Assembly: GCA_954871525.1 (NCBI GenBank)
Contig: OX940864.1
Span: 19,896,001-19,960,000 of the forward strand
Source of the DNA: Parietaria judaica
Lineage: Eukaryota > Streptophyta > Magnoliopsida > Rosales > Urticaceae
DNA: 64,000 bases
Reading direction: 5' to 3'
The position numbers and the translations under genes were made by a program. Within the stretch, counting starts at the first letter, position 1, and each line of letters starts with the position of its first letter. Below the pieces are notes generated by a model that saw only the letters and a list, made by a program, of their open reading frames with translations, was not told where the DNA came from and ran no database searches. This document shows, one piece after another, positions 21,571 through 34,141 of the stretch.

Positions 21571-24500
21571 TCTATATATATTAAAAGGAGGAACTACAAG
21601 ATGACATATTATCAAAGGATTGTGAGCATTCTAAGTTTTACAACTCAAGATGAAAGTGTAGAGCAATTCTAACAAAAGATTGGAAAATCCTTTTTTCCAA
21701 GAATTTGTAATTTTTTAAAATATGAATTTAATGTATTTTCTTTATTGTTGATTAATGCATTGAGTGGAATTGCAAGTGTCATAATATTTTAATTGCATTA
21801 GTGACTTTTTATTTTCTAGACTTTTGGTATTTTACCTCTTTAATAAATAAAATCCCATTAATAAGTAAATGAATCTATATATATGAGATTCAAATGTCTG
21901 ATGTAGCAAGGTTTCATAACGTGAGTACTTACATATGTGACATGGTATGCTTAGGAGCTTGCAAAAGAATTGTGGCCAAGAAGTCGATAAGAACATCACT
22001 ACAATTTTATGAAAGCAAAAGGTAGTTTTTTTTTAATATGTTTAAAAATTTATAGTTTTCACAGTTTATTTTCAATATATTATCATGGAGCTATTATCAT
22101 TGTTATGATCTTCCGTACTTTCAGAATTGTGGCCAAAAAGATCAATAAGAACATCAACTACAATTTTATGCAAGCAAAAGTAGTTTAAGGTAGTTTTTTT
22201 AAAATATTTTTCTTATTCTCTAATTTGTATTCAAATTTATATTTTTCACTGTTTGTTTCTTATATATTATTTTAATTTTATTTTATTTCATGGAGCTATT
22301 ATCATTGTCATGATCTTCGTCCTTTCCTTACTCGATTATAGCGGTTTGTAAGAGCTATTTTTTATCACTTCTCAACCTATAAAATTACTATAAAAAAAAA
22401 AATCAATGTTACCTTACTTAAAGTTCTTATATCAAACATTTTTTTTTTAATTTTTGGATACGAAGATGTTAACGATTTCCTCAATAATATTTACATTTTA
22501 TTGTTTCATGTCTTTTTTAGTCTCTTCAATTTTTTTGGTTTATATCATTTTACCTCTGCTTTTGATCTCCCTCATTTCTCAGGTTATATTTTTTTTTCAA
22601 AGATTTTGGTTCTATTTTTTGTTGTGTTTATTTTTTTCATATATTTTTATATATCTTTCACTGTTCGTTGCATTTAATAGAATAAAGAAGAGATTTGAAT
22701 GATCAAGATTAGACTTTCTAAGAAGAATGGCGATGTAAATGAGAAAAACACAATCAAGCACACGAACAAGATCGTCTCATCATAACATAATATTGAGAGT
22801 TTTAAGTTAATGCATTATAGCTTTTTTAAGCAAGTTTTTTTTTTTAGTATGATTGATTGTGACGACTTTGTAAGGATGTATTGTATGTGTACAAATAAAA
22901 TTTCTTGTATTTTTATTCACCTTGAAATATTATACGAGAACCTAGCTAATATCAATTTATTTTCACTTAATGTATATTGTATTTTTATGTTAAAAAAAAT
23001 TAAAATGGAGATTCTTGAAGACTTTGGATCACACAAACTATTTTGATAGATTTTTTCAATTATGCAAACATTGTGGCACTTTGACTTGCTAATTTTTTTA
23101 GATAAATATACCATGTATGTTAAAATATTCACTATAGCTTATAGTTTTATGTATAACTGTTCAATGGATAGAAATGTCGTATTACAAACTATTTGATTCC
23201 ATATTGATCTATTGCAACTTTTTAACTAAATAAATTGTTGGAGATAAATGAAGAACCAATTACACATTCAAATAGAACTAAATTAGCCTATTAATAAAGA
23301 ACACCTCAAGAGATTTTGAAAAAGAAAATGTTATGGTATTATTTATATAGATTGAAGTGGTATTATTGTATATATAGAGATATACCATTAGAACTAATTA
23401 TGATTAAGTATTTTAAAGAATATTTATGTTAATGTTCAAGAACATGAAAACCCTTCAAAGTAATGCTTATGCTAAGAGCTTATTATAAATACGCATTTAA
23501 AAAAATTCATGTTTATGCTCAAAAACATGAAAAGTCCTTCAACATAAAACTGGAAATAGCTAAATGTATTTAATAATGTCTTGGGTGATGCATATATGAT
23601 CACATTCTCTTTTTATTTGCTTATATATATAAATATATATTATATTCGGCGCGAATATCGACACGTCTTCATTCACATTCATCGCTCTGAGTTATGGCAA
23701 AATCACCCATCATCCCAAGTGCAAAACCAAAATGTTATAGATTGTTATGTATATTTGTAAACTTTTAGACATGACATTTACTTTATACATTTTCTGACTT
23801 TTTTTGATAAAAAATGTATGCATGAACACTGTTTTTCATTTTTTAACATAATATCATTCTTTTAGTATCTCCTGATATTTAACATTGTTAATACATATAA
23901 AATATATATAAGGAAGTTTTTAAATGAGCATGTACGTGATTAAATAGAATATTTCAGATTTCATCATTATATATCTATATATGTATATATTAATATTTCA
24001 TTTAATGAGAAAAATCATTAGTGCATATGGCACATAAGTGTGTGTGTATATATATATATATATATCAATCGGTATACAAAGAAAACTATATATGTATTGG
24101 ATAATTATAATAAACTGTGATGATATATTAATAGAGAAGTAAATATGCATCTGGTAGTTAATGATCAATGTAAATTGTAACATCCAATGGACTATTTTTC
24201 TTCTCCTTTTCTTTGCTGAGAGTAATAAATTACTCATAACTTCTTTAGCAACATTCTTTTCGTTCCATTGATTAAAATTAATAGCAGTAATCAGTTATTA
24301 GGTCTCATTAATCTTGTTTCAGTCATGAAATAAATTTACACAATTAACTAATAGTTGTACATAAAATGTTTACGGTTAAAATAAGAGTTACTATAAGTAT
24401 TTTTTGTGGTTAGAATGCCAAAAGTTTGTTACTTGCTAAGAAAATAGCAAAAAAAAAGCATGTTAATGAATAATACAACTATTTATAAATTTTATTTAAT

Positions 24501-26590
24501 TAAAAGCTTATCCATAAAGAAAATAAAAAAAAAGTGTAAGTAAGTAGTGTAATATTTATCGAAGAAAATCACTTAAGGCATTCATTCATTCTGTAATTTT
24601 TTTTTTATGTTACTTCCATTTAAATGTTTTATATCAAACCATATTTGATTTTTGAAGAATGATTTGAAATATTTTTATTCACTTTGTAAATGCATTAACA
24701 TGTATTTATGTCCAAAATGGAAATTTTTTTCCACTAATATACTTTCATAACGTATATACAATAGAAAATAATTGTACCAGTTTAATAATTTTTTAACATG
24801 TACATAACCTAAGTAATGATTTTTTTAATAAATAATTTTAAAGTCCGATTAATCTTAACCCTTTGCATTAATTTTGTATATAGAAAGAGTTTGTAAATGC
24901 AAAATACTTAAAATACTATTTTTGTTCTCTCAAAATAACAACTGTATTTTAAAAAAAATCATTTCACAAAGTGATAATACGGGTGTGAAAGTTATAGTTC
25001 GTATACAAATTTACATATACACTTTTTTTTCCTTATTTTCATATACATTTTCTCATTTTGGTTTTGTTAGGTTGGTGAAACATTTTTCTCCATCATTTTA
25101 GACCCACGTAACCCTCTCCAACCCATTTTCAATGAATGTTTGCGATTTTTATATTTATTTGTTTAAATTTAAGATATATGTCTACATTAAATTTTAAGAT
25201 ATTATGATTGCCAAGTAATTTATTTTTTTCAAATTTGACTTAGTTGTTTTTGGGTTTCATTTTGTATTCAAGTGGGTTTTGTTTTTTTTAAATTATGTCT
25301 AAAATCGTGCTCTCTTTTTATCTTCAAAATTTTGTAATTTAAGATTGTTTCAATTAAAAAATAAACAATAACAACAATAGTCTATACACACGTAAGCAAA
25401 ATAGACTTGAAATATTACGATATAATTCAAGAATTGATATCAAATTGTTTCAATTTAGATTATATATATATATAAAAAAAAAAGAGTAACGATAATAGTT
25501 TATACACGTAAAGATTGGAAAAACTATTATATGATTCAAGATGTAAGCTATTATAACTTGATGGAATGTAAATTTTTAATATTTTGCTAATATAAAATTA
25601 CCAAAATATATATTTTGATCAGCTCACACTACATTTGTTTACTATATTTGTAGTTGGTTATTTTGGTCTTCCAATTTATATTCAAGTACAAATTTATATA
25701 ATAACACTAGCAATTTAGCTATAGTACTTTGTTCATCTACATTTTCATCTTACAATACCAAATTAAAATACTCCCTCTTTCAGAAATGTGGGAAAATAAA
25801 AGGTTTAGAATAATTCTAAAATTATTTGCGTATTAAAATTGAATAACCTAAATGTATGTGAATAAATGTTTCTCCAAATAATTAAGACCACTAACAATAT
25901 GTTTATCATATATTTTTATTTTAGATTGTATATATTTATTAGTGAGATTATTAAGAGAATTACTCGATTAAATAATTATTTCATAAAGATATGCATATAG
26001 GATCCATAAAATTCAGGTTCGAGTTCATTGATATTATTTATTTGATTATAGATGGCAGTAAGTTTATACCTTAAACACAAGAGAAAACAAATTTCATTTA
26101 CATTTCTAATGCATAAGCTCTCAAGAGGAAAGTTTTATTTTATCTAATTCGTTGGGGTTTGTTTCCAAGTGTTTATGAGCACAGGAAGTAATAGTTTTTA
26201 TCTCCATTAGAAGAATGACATGTTTTCAACATTTGTCTTTGAAATAGTTACGGGTAAATTCACACATTGTTGGTAGTGTTGTTTAACCTTATATCTGTAA
26301 AAAAAAAAAAAAAAGTCCGAATAACACAACAACATCCAACAATCTTACAAATCCGCCAAGACAATTTTTAGGAGGATTATTTAAAACATAAATTTCTTTA
26401 CACCCATTTGTCTAACATTATTTATATATATGTTGTACAAATTGCTTTATAAAACATGTTCATGAACAAAACATCCTAATATATATTTTTTATCTACATT
26501 ACCCAAATAAAATAACATCGTTTACTATTTTTAACAAATTTATAAATATAAAATTTACGCAACCGCGCAACGCGCGGTGTATTCACTAGT
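21571..26590 (+). mobile_element. Helitron A, non-autonomous, about 5.0 kb
   Basis: The 5' end is TCTATATATATTAAAAGGAG preceded by A, and the 3' end is CTAGT followed by T, as expected for insertion between A and T. Eleven to thirty bases before the end there is a perfect 7-bp-stem hairpin (ACCGCGC, loop AAC, GCGCGGT; 26562-26578). No Rep or helicase sequence is visible, so it is non-autonomous. Segments at 21650-21800, 22450-22560, 22970-23330 and 24350-24480 recur in the 50549-55687 region, showing a family. The short ORFs inside are low-complexity hydrophobic frames. Confidence 0.85.
26562..26590 (+). other. Helitron A 3' terminal hairpin and CTAGT end
   Basis: A 7-bp GC-rich stem with a 3-base loop is followed by TGTATTCACTAGT. 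This is the termination signal used in rolling-circle transposition and the strongest single diagnostic of the element. Confidence 0.88.
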
Positions 26591-26700
26591 TATAAGAAAA
26601 AGAGGTTTAAAGTAAAAATTTCCAATTGACTATAGGTGTGTATATTAAGTGCGGCTTTTCAGACAGTAAACCGAATATTGCATTTGAGTATTTTTTTTAA

Positions 26701-27852
26701 GGGTTAATTGCGGCAAAAAGACCCAACCTTTGGTCAAATGCTCTGCTGTGTATACAACCTCCGTAAATGGCGGCAAAAGTACCCAAACTCGGCAGTTGGT
26801 AGTTGACCGAGAAAATTAGTCCATGTGGTTGTTAGCCTTTGCCACGTGGCACACCACATGGCACTTGACTGCCACGTGGCATGCCACGTAATTATTATTT
26901 TTAAATACTTTTTAGTAAAAAAAATATTTTTAAATATTTTTAAATTTTTTATTTTTAATAATTTATTTTAATAATAACAAATAATGAATATTTAAATTTA
27001 AATATTCATTATTGATTATAATTATTTATTTTTAATAAAGTGGGTACAACGAAATAAAAATCACCGTTCATGATTCACTTGAACTCTGTTTCCGATCCGG
27101 TACACGCGTCGAATAAAATTGTTTAATATGTTTAATAATAATAACCAATAAGCACATACATACTGTTTAAAAAGTCAAGACATAATTAAATACACCACTT
27201 ATTAAAAGAAAATAGTAGTCATATTTATATTTAACGAAAAATTATTTTTATTTGTTTGCATGATATTTTTTTTGTGTTTGCACTTTATAATAATATTTTT
27301 TTAATATGTTTTTTTTTATATATTATTCTTTTTTTAAAAAAATTCATTAAATAATCATATGATTATTATTGGTTATTATTATTAAACATATTAAGCGATT
27401 TAGTTCCACCCGTGAACCGGATCGGAGGCGGAGCTTGAGTGAACCGCGAACGGTGATTTTTTTCTTTATTTATTTCGTTTGACCCACTTTTCTAAAATGA
27501 ATAATTATATTTAATAATAATAACCTATAATGAATATTTAAATTTAAATATTCATAATTGTTATTATATATTTATTATTGGTTATTATTGAAAAATAATT
27601 TATTTTAAAAAGAAATTAAAACAAAATTAAAAAAATATTTTTTTAATTATTTAAAAATATAATTACGTGGCATGCCACGTGGCAGTCAAGTGCCATGTGG
27701 CATGCCACGTGGCAAAGGCTAGCAGCCACATGGACTGATTTTCTCGGTCAACTCCCAAATGCTAAGTTTGGGTACTTTTGCCGCCATTTACGGAGGTTGT
27801 ATACACAGCAGAGCATTTGACCAAAGTTTGAGTCTTTTTGCCGCAATTAACC
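26701..27852. mobile_element. Near-palindromic Mutator-like foldback element, 1.15 kb
   Basis: It begins GGGTTAATTGCGGCAAAAAG and ends in the complement (CTTTTTGCCGCAATTAACC), flanked by identical 9-bp TTTTTTTAA (26692-26700 and 27853-27861). The inverted match runs almost to the middle: CCACGTGGCATGCCACGT blocks at 26868-26890 and 27663-27715, AAATATTTAAATTTAAATATT near 26978-27000 and 27534-27552, and GATCCGGT/ACCGGATC near 27095 and 27418. The whole element is therefore one large hairpin. Its ends and palindromes resemble the MULE at 9249-12839. No protein is coded. Confidence 0.8.
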
Positions 27853-30660
27853 TTTTTTTAATAAAGAAAATCGAATACTTTATATGAAATGATAAAAACC
27901 TTATTTAATGCATATTCGGTATCTTGTTGCGGTTATATTAGTATTTTAACTGCATTTATACTTCAACAATAGGACAAAAAACGAATAAAAACATTAATCA
28001 ATATATTATAACATTTCAATTAGGTAAGTAAAAAATAATGATAAATAAAGACGTGAATGAAACAAAATCAATAAATATTAGATAAATAAAAGTTAATACA
28101 TTGTCCAATATAAAATATACAATTATATACTAAACCTTGTCATATGTGAAAAATTCAATATTTTGGTTCAATGTATTTTATAATAACCGAGTAACTGATA
28201 CAAGTATTTGGTTTCTATTCGGTATATTCAAATTTAACCGTTTAAATTTGAAATATATAGTATCGATATATCCACTTTTGGTTTAGTAGCTGGTTTACGT
28301 TTTTTTTATTCACTCTTACTTTGAAGTAAGAATAGACAACCTAAAAGAATTGGAAAGTCCTATGTCTCTCACGCATACATATGAAACACTGCAAGGGATT
28401 ATTTTGGAACTCAGATAATTTGAAAATCGAAATTTTGGTTCCATTTTTTATTTCAAAAATATTGGCAATAAAATATTTTAATACCATTAATACGGTATTC
28501 CATACTCCAGACTATATCACTTATATGTTTTTATTTTTACTTTTAAATATTGATTAGTAAAAAAAATTAAAAAAAAAAAAATTGAAGCTGGAGTAAATTT
28601 ATAAAAGAAACTAAAATATGTTTGGTTATATTTATTACTTCATAAAATACATTATAATTAATCAAATCATGAATAAGAAAAGCAACTATTTAGATAAAAG
28701 AAAAAACGACGTAAAAATTTACAATCCTCACTCTTAGAGTCAATCTCTCCCTCTCCATGGTGTAGTATCAAACATTGCGGCTTCGTCTCTCAAAGAGGAA
28801 TGCTGAAAATTCGTCGTAGCATCAAATGTTGCGCTTTCTGTCAACCTCTCTACGGAGTTGCAAAAATTATTTACACGTAATTATCTTGTTATTATTAATC
28901 AAGAATTTCGTATTATTATTAATCAAGAATTTCATTTAAATTCCATCCATCAAAACCTATATAAATTTCATCCATCGAAACCTATTAATCAACGCCTGAA
29001 TTCTCATTGAAACCTCAATCTCCATAACTTATTCTCTTCCTTTTCTAGCCCTATACAACACGCCGTTAAGCAACACAAAAAGGCAGGGGCAAAATAACAC
29101 GCCGTTAAGCAACACAGCAACACAAAAAGGCAGAGTTTAGGCTAAATTAGGGACAAAATGAAGATCATACTCGTTTACAACCTACAGAAATAGTTGTTAC
29201 AACCTAGGATTGATTTTTCCACTCTTGTTACAGCCTAGGATTCTAGTTTTTCCACTCCAAATCATGCTTAATTACTGAATGTACGAGTTTGTATTACCAG
29301 ACACAAATTTTTATATATAAACTCACTTTTTCCGAAATTGTTTCCTTCATTCTCCGTGTGGGATTTTTTTTTTTTTACTTTCATTTCTCTCAAATTTGCT
29401 TAACACTTTGTCCATGTAAGATTTTTTCTTCTCTATAAAATTGATTCATGCACACTTCATAGTTCATACTTCATGCACATCAATATATTATAAACATTAT
29501 GCCTAACAGACTAAATTATTAAATATATTTCATCAAAATAAATATATAAATTACATAAAATAAATACTCATTTAATTATATTTTTGAAAAACCCATCGAT
29601 TACCTATAAAATCGAATCGGTAACTTTACTTGTCAGTAAACTTATTTTTTTTCTTTTCGAAAAACTCACCAATAAACATGTAAAATAGAACCATCGGTTT
29701 TGGTATTTAGAAATTTGGAATAAGGGTTTCTTATTCGATATATTACGACTCTAGGGCTAACCGTCATAGCTTTTGTAGACTTAGTTTGGATTATGATTTT
29801 TCCGTTGCATCACAAAGAGCCTCAGACTCCGCTCATGAGCGATTGACTCGTTGTTGATTGTTCTTTAGTTTTATTCGATAAAAAATGGGATTTTTTGACT
29901 TGGCGAATTCTCATTGGTCGATTTCGTCTGTGGTTTATTTGAATGAATCTCAATATCCCAAAATCATTGTCTCACTAACTGCAATAGCAAGACTGATCAT
30001 ATACAACAATTTTTGCAATTGATATGTGATAAGTTCAAACTTCAAACAAGGTAAAAATATAGTGATATTTTACTAGCAATATAATAAAAAGGGTTATTCA
30101 AGACACAAACACCAATTCTCTTTAAAAAAAAAAGTAACGATAAATTTTAAAAAAAAAATTAGCAGGCTAAGTATCAATACTATGATATTATATAGAGATC
30201 TTTAAAAAAAATTTATCACGAAGTACCTCTTTGTATGCGGCACATTTCAATTTTCATTTTGTCATGGCAAAAATTCCGAAAAACCAAAAAAGTTATGCCG
30301 TAGATTTTAAATTTTATTTTTATCGTGAAAAATTCCAAAAATATCTATTGCCATGAGTTCCAAAATTCTTAAGCCAAAATCATTTTTTTTTTAAATTTTG
30401 TTACAACAGAATAAAATTTAGAATATTTTGTGTTGCTATAAGACACTTTGTGATACTTTTGTCGATTTATTCCTCATATATAAACATGTACATTTTTATC
30501 GAGTTTTTTTTCTTTTTCTTTTCTTCAATCTTTTACATAATATCAAAGTTTTTATACTTTGTTTGATTAGAAAAGAAAAAAAAAAGAATTAAAACTAATC
30601 GTTACTTTCTAAAATTAATATTTTGTTTTTTTGGTACTTTGGTGCTAATAATAAATCTCC
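27853..30660. other. AT-rich intergenic region, no gene supported
   Basis: It holds short local duplications: ATTATTAATCAAGAATTTC twice at about 28892-28935, and ACGCCGTTAAGCAACAC at about 29059 and 29099. A segment around 28500-28560 is similar in inverse orientation to 42370-42440. Poly(A/T) runs are common. No long frame or domain was found. Confidence 0.55.
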
Positions 30661-30670
30661 GAATCTTTCT

Positions 30671-30680
30671 CTATATATAG
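30671..30680 (+). promoter_or_regulatory. TATA box of the gene at 30798
   Basis: CTATATATAG lies about 120 bases before the proposed start codon. A start site about 30 bases downstream (near 30705) would put the upstream in-frame ATG at 30687 outside the transcript, supporting translation from 30798. Confidence 0.6.
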
Positions 30681-30797
30681 GCAGATTTGTTGACATATGA
30701 TCCTTTCCTTTCCTTGGGGTTTAACCAGAGGAGCTTCGCGACCGCAAAACCCCTCTCTCTCTCCTCCATAGCCTTAAACCCTTCTCCTCCGCCGCAA

Positions 30798-31409
30798 ATG
30801 GGGTCCTCCAACGTCGACAATCTCCTCCTCCAAACCCTCATGGGCATCGGCAGGCTCCAGATTCGCTCCCCGACCCACAATCCCTACCCTTTCCTCCCCC
30901 AATCCCTCGAAGACCTCCTCTTCGCCGCCGCCGACGACGACGAAGGTGATGGCGCCAGCGTCGGCGACGGCGGCGACAGCAAGACCGCCCTCGCGCGCGA
31001 GGAATCCAAGCTCGAGAACGAGATCATCCGCATCGTCCTCTCCGGCCAGTCCGACCTCCTCCGGCCCAATTCCGGGCAGGCCGTCACCGTCGCCGAACAC
31101 CACGTCTGCGTCGGCTTCCACCTCGAGTCCGGCTCCGACTACCGCGTCTGGGAGTGGCACGGCCACATCATGCTCTTCGACGACGACAATGGATACACTC
31201 CGGAGTATATCTACGGAAATTACTTCGAGAGGCTGCAGCAGCCTCACGCGGTGGCTTCTTCCGCGGCGGAGAAGGAGGAGGAGAAGGAGAAGCCGGCGAA
31301 TTTGGGGCTCAGGGAACTGATCGACGAACCTGACTCTGCTCAGCCCAGAGTTTTGCATCGCAATATCAACGCTGCTTCGTCCAGGTTCATACACACTCAC
31401 ACACACTGA
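30798..31409 (+). CDS. Conserved plant-specific protein of unknown function (WEWHGHIMLFD motif)
   Basis: I chose the ATG at 30798 (MGSSNVDNLLLQTLMG), which lies in AAATGGGG context downstream of a TATA box. The longer frame from 30687 would begin before the likely transcription start. The 203-residue product has an N-terminal hydrophobic/Pro segment, an acidic Asp/Gly-rich stretch, then SKLENEIIRIVLSGQ, a GQAVTVAEHHVCVGFH block, and the most distinctive part, DYRVWEWHGHIMLF followed by GYTPEYIYGNYFERL. A Lys/Glu-rich low-complexity run and LGLRELID follow. Only the third-quarter core looks strongly constrained. No catalytic motif or membrane segment is seen. The last codons encode HTHTH from a CA repeat and may be intronic: a donor CCAG|GTTCAT at about 31383 could join an exon near 32322. 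I recall similar unnamed proteins in other plants. Confidence 0.85.
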   Translation: MGSSNVDNLLLQTLMGIGRLQIRSPTHNPYPFLPQSLEDLLFAAADDDEGDGASVGDGGDSKTALAREESKLENEIIRIVLSGQSDLLRPNSGQAVTVAEHHVCVGFHLESGSDYRVWEWHGHIMLFDDDNGYTPEYIYGNYFERLQQPHAVASSAAEKEEEKEKPANLGLRELIDEPDSAQPRVLHRNINAASSRFIHTHTH

Positions 31410-31675
31410 TTCTCTTTGCTATATGCTGTATTTGACCATGTTCATATGGTTTACATACTAGTTTTTTGCTTGATTGTTCATTCATTCGTGTAAAGATAGG
31501 ATTTTTGTGTAGCAATTCTTGACAGTGAATGAAGCTATTGACAAAAATCTTGCTGTTTCCACTGTCAAATGGGAACTTAAATTCTCGATTGTTTTTGGCA
31601 ATCAAGGAGACCAGTGAATTGGGGTTAGAGTTTCGAGTTTTGAGTATAGGACCAACACAATACAATAGACGAAAA
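31410..31675. other. 3' untranslated or intron sequence of the preceding gene
   Basis: No independent gene is visible. If the donor at about 31383 is used, this is the start of an intron ending at TATGGCAG|GGTAAG near 32322. Confidence 0.4.
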
Positions 31676-32176
31676 GTTGACCATATTAGCCCGTGGTTGA
31701 GTATGAAGATGCTCCGACAGAACGATTGACACGACCTTATTTTTACCGAAAACCAATCCTCATATCGCTCTAAAAGATTTGCAACTTTCAGTCAGATATT
31801 TTCCCGTACGACGACGACGGCCTACATGATTCTCTTGGAAAATTAGGTACAAATGAAGAGAGTCTTGTATTGTGTTAATTGTGCTGGTCATTTATGTTAA
31901 CTGTTTTTCTCCAGTATATATTGAAGCAAAAACAAATTATTAAGCAATCTTGTGAGAAGAACAGTTATGACATATAGGACCAACACAATTAACCCAATAC
32001 AAGACTTCATTTATACCTAACTTTCGCTGAGAATCATGTAGGTCGTTATCATAGGGTAAAGTATCTAATTGAAAGTTGTAATTTTTTTAGAGCGGTTTGA
32101 GGATTAATTTTCTGTACAAACAACCTCGTGTCGATTGTAATTTTTCCGTACGGGCTACAATATGAGGTGAATGAAA
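31676..32176. repeat. Foldback (MITE-like) element, about 500 bp, next to the unknown gene
   Basis: The arms 31680-31920 and about 31935-32172 are inverted copies. CATATTAGCCCGT pairs with ACGGGCTACAATATG, CCTACATGATTCTC with GAGAATCATGTAGG, and GTCTTGTATTGTGTTAATTG with CAATTAACCCAATACAAGAC. The loop is only a few tens of bases. Terminal duplications were not resolved. It probably lies within the 3' untranslated region or last intron of the gene at 30798. Confidence 0.65.
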
Positions 32177-34141
32177 TGCATTTACAACGTTGCCACGGGT
32201 TTGTCGTGTGGCTTAATTCCAAAGTCTGTTTTAGGAAGTCTAGCTTATCGTTCCGGTGTTTGTCCTTTTATGTACAAATAATCATTATCTTCATTAATGA
32301 ATATCCTTATTTTGTATGGCAGGGTAAGTTGAAAGAGGAGAATCGTCAACCTCGCAAATGGATGTTGTTGCATTGAATTGTCGGTAAAAAACCGAGAAAT
32401 AAACGTATTGTTGAAAAGCGGTATACGCTGGCGTGCCAGCCTCATCCGTCACTGGGTTGGATTGGATCGGTTGTTCAATGCAGAGATTAGCAATGTCCAT
32501 GGGTGGAACTGGAATTCCATGTTTTTCTGATAAATTGCTTGACTTTCCTGCTTCACCATTTCTTGTTATAAATAATAGTCTTGAGAATTCTGGTTACAAT
32601 TGCTTTACTATTAAAGTTTACTTACATCTTTTCTTTGAAGAACACACTTATCTTGTGAAGATTGAAACTTGTATAATGGCTATTTAAGCTCCGTTAGCCT
32701 CTAAATACGCCCATGAAACCGGTGTTTGTATATAAGGTGACAAACCGCGCTGAAATGAAGCAAATGAGATTTTCTTTTCCCTTAGAATTTCTATTTTTTT
32801 AACCACTGAAGTCAAGCATATGTCTCTTTACTCATTCAAGTCAAACAAAACTCAGCTGTTTCTTCGGAGAAACATAAATTGAAGACTCTAGTTCGTGTTT
32901 TTTTTTTTTATTTGTTTCTACATATTCTAGCGCGAATATTTATGCTCTGACGTTCACGGAGATGTCAAAAAATCGGTTCCCGAGTATGTCCCTTGAGGAC
33001 GGCAGGAAGCTAGATCCCCTGTTATAGCCGACACGACACAACGTCGGCATACGCATATCGTTGTTCGCACGAGCAACACTCCACTGCCACAACCTCCAGT
33101 GAGAGAAGAAGCAAATTTTTTAAGGAAACAAATATGGACGAACTTTCTTTATGTGTCACAGATTCAATTGTTTTGAAAAATTATTACTTTTGTAGTTTAA
33201 TATGTGATTTGTTATTGGGCTTTTGGTTTGTTGTTTGTGACGGGCCTTTTTGAGTTCATAAATGTATGAACTGTAACTTTTTAATATGTAGTCTTCATTA
33301 ATCATGATTACCTGAAACTCGGCAATCTATTCTTAAGAATCATCGATACTATTAGTACATTAGATCTTTGAACTTGAATTAGATACTATAATGGCTTTTA
33401 ATGATAAATACCTTTTTGTGAAAAGTTTTTTTTTTTTGGAATATGGGTTTTCAATAGATTGTCTCTGAGCTCATTTAACAAATTATTTGAAATTGTCGTT
33501 GTGTGCATTGTATTCTTCTTCGATCCATTGTTGTGTGTTTATACATGTATAAAAATGTGATTTAATTTATATACGGGTGTATTTCCGGTTTAATTGAAAA
33601 CCGATGTAGACGACCTAAAGCATAACCACAAGAACATTCACATCGGTATTTTGGACTGTTTTTAACACTACTTGAATCGCGCTAAATAAAAATAATTCGA
33701 AAGCTATGACATCAAACTTTATTTACTCTCAAAATGGTGTAACTATTTATTATTTTCACATAAGGGTCTATTATGTTTCAAGGAAAAATATAATAAAATG
33801 TCATTGTATGAAAGGCCTTTCTATTCTTAAATCAAATAAATATGTCACGACGGAGATATTTTTTTTTACCATAAATTGATTAGGTTTTGTCGGGTTCCAT
33901 AAGAACAATACGGCTTTTGAGCGGTTGACTTTATTTTTGACGGTTCTCCAGACGGGAAGAAAGGTTCCATCTCTGACAGCATCGAGATGGGACCGACAAA
34001 TCGCTATGTGTTTAAATGTAGAACGTCGACCAATATGTCTCTCTTTCATCACTCGGTATCACTTAATTTTGTTTCTTCCACTTTTTTCTATTGCACCTAC
34101 AAATTTGAGTTTTTTATTTTTTTTCTCGATCTGTGCAACAT
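32177..34141. other. Intergenic region without a recognised gene
   Basis: A splice acceptor-like CAG near 32322 followed by 18 open codons could be the last exon of the upstream gene. Around 32930-33120 a less AT-rich stretch (GACGTTCACGGAGATG, GAGGACGGCAGGAAGC) hints at a gene relic, but I cannot assign it. The remainder is AT-rich. Confidence 0.45.

Noticed and set aside
21209..25101. Multiple hydrophobic short ORFs (membrane-protein-like)
   Set aside because: They arise from T-rich sequence in and around Helitron A, and no conserved motif or start context is present.
30687..30797. Upstream in-frame ATG extending the WEWHGHI protein by 37 residues
   Set aside because: It lies only about 7 bases after the TATA box, before the expected transcription start, and the added residues look like leader sequence.
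30774..31406. 210-codon minus-strand frame opposite the WEWHGHI gene
   Set aside because: It is a shadow of a GC-rich coding exon. The plus strand has a TATA box and a conserved-looking protein, while the minus frame is Val/Glu/Leu low-complexity.
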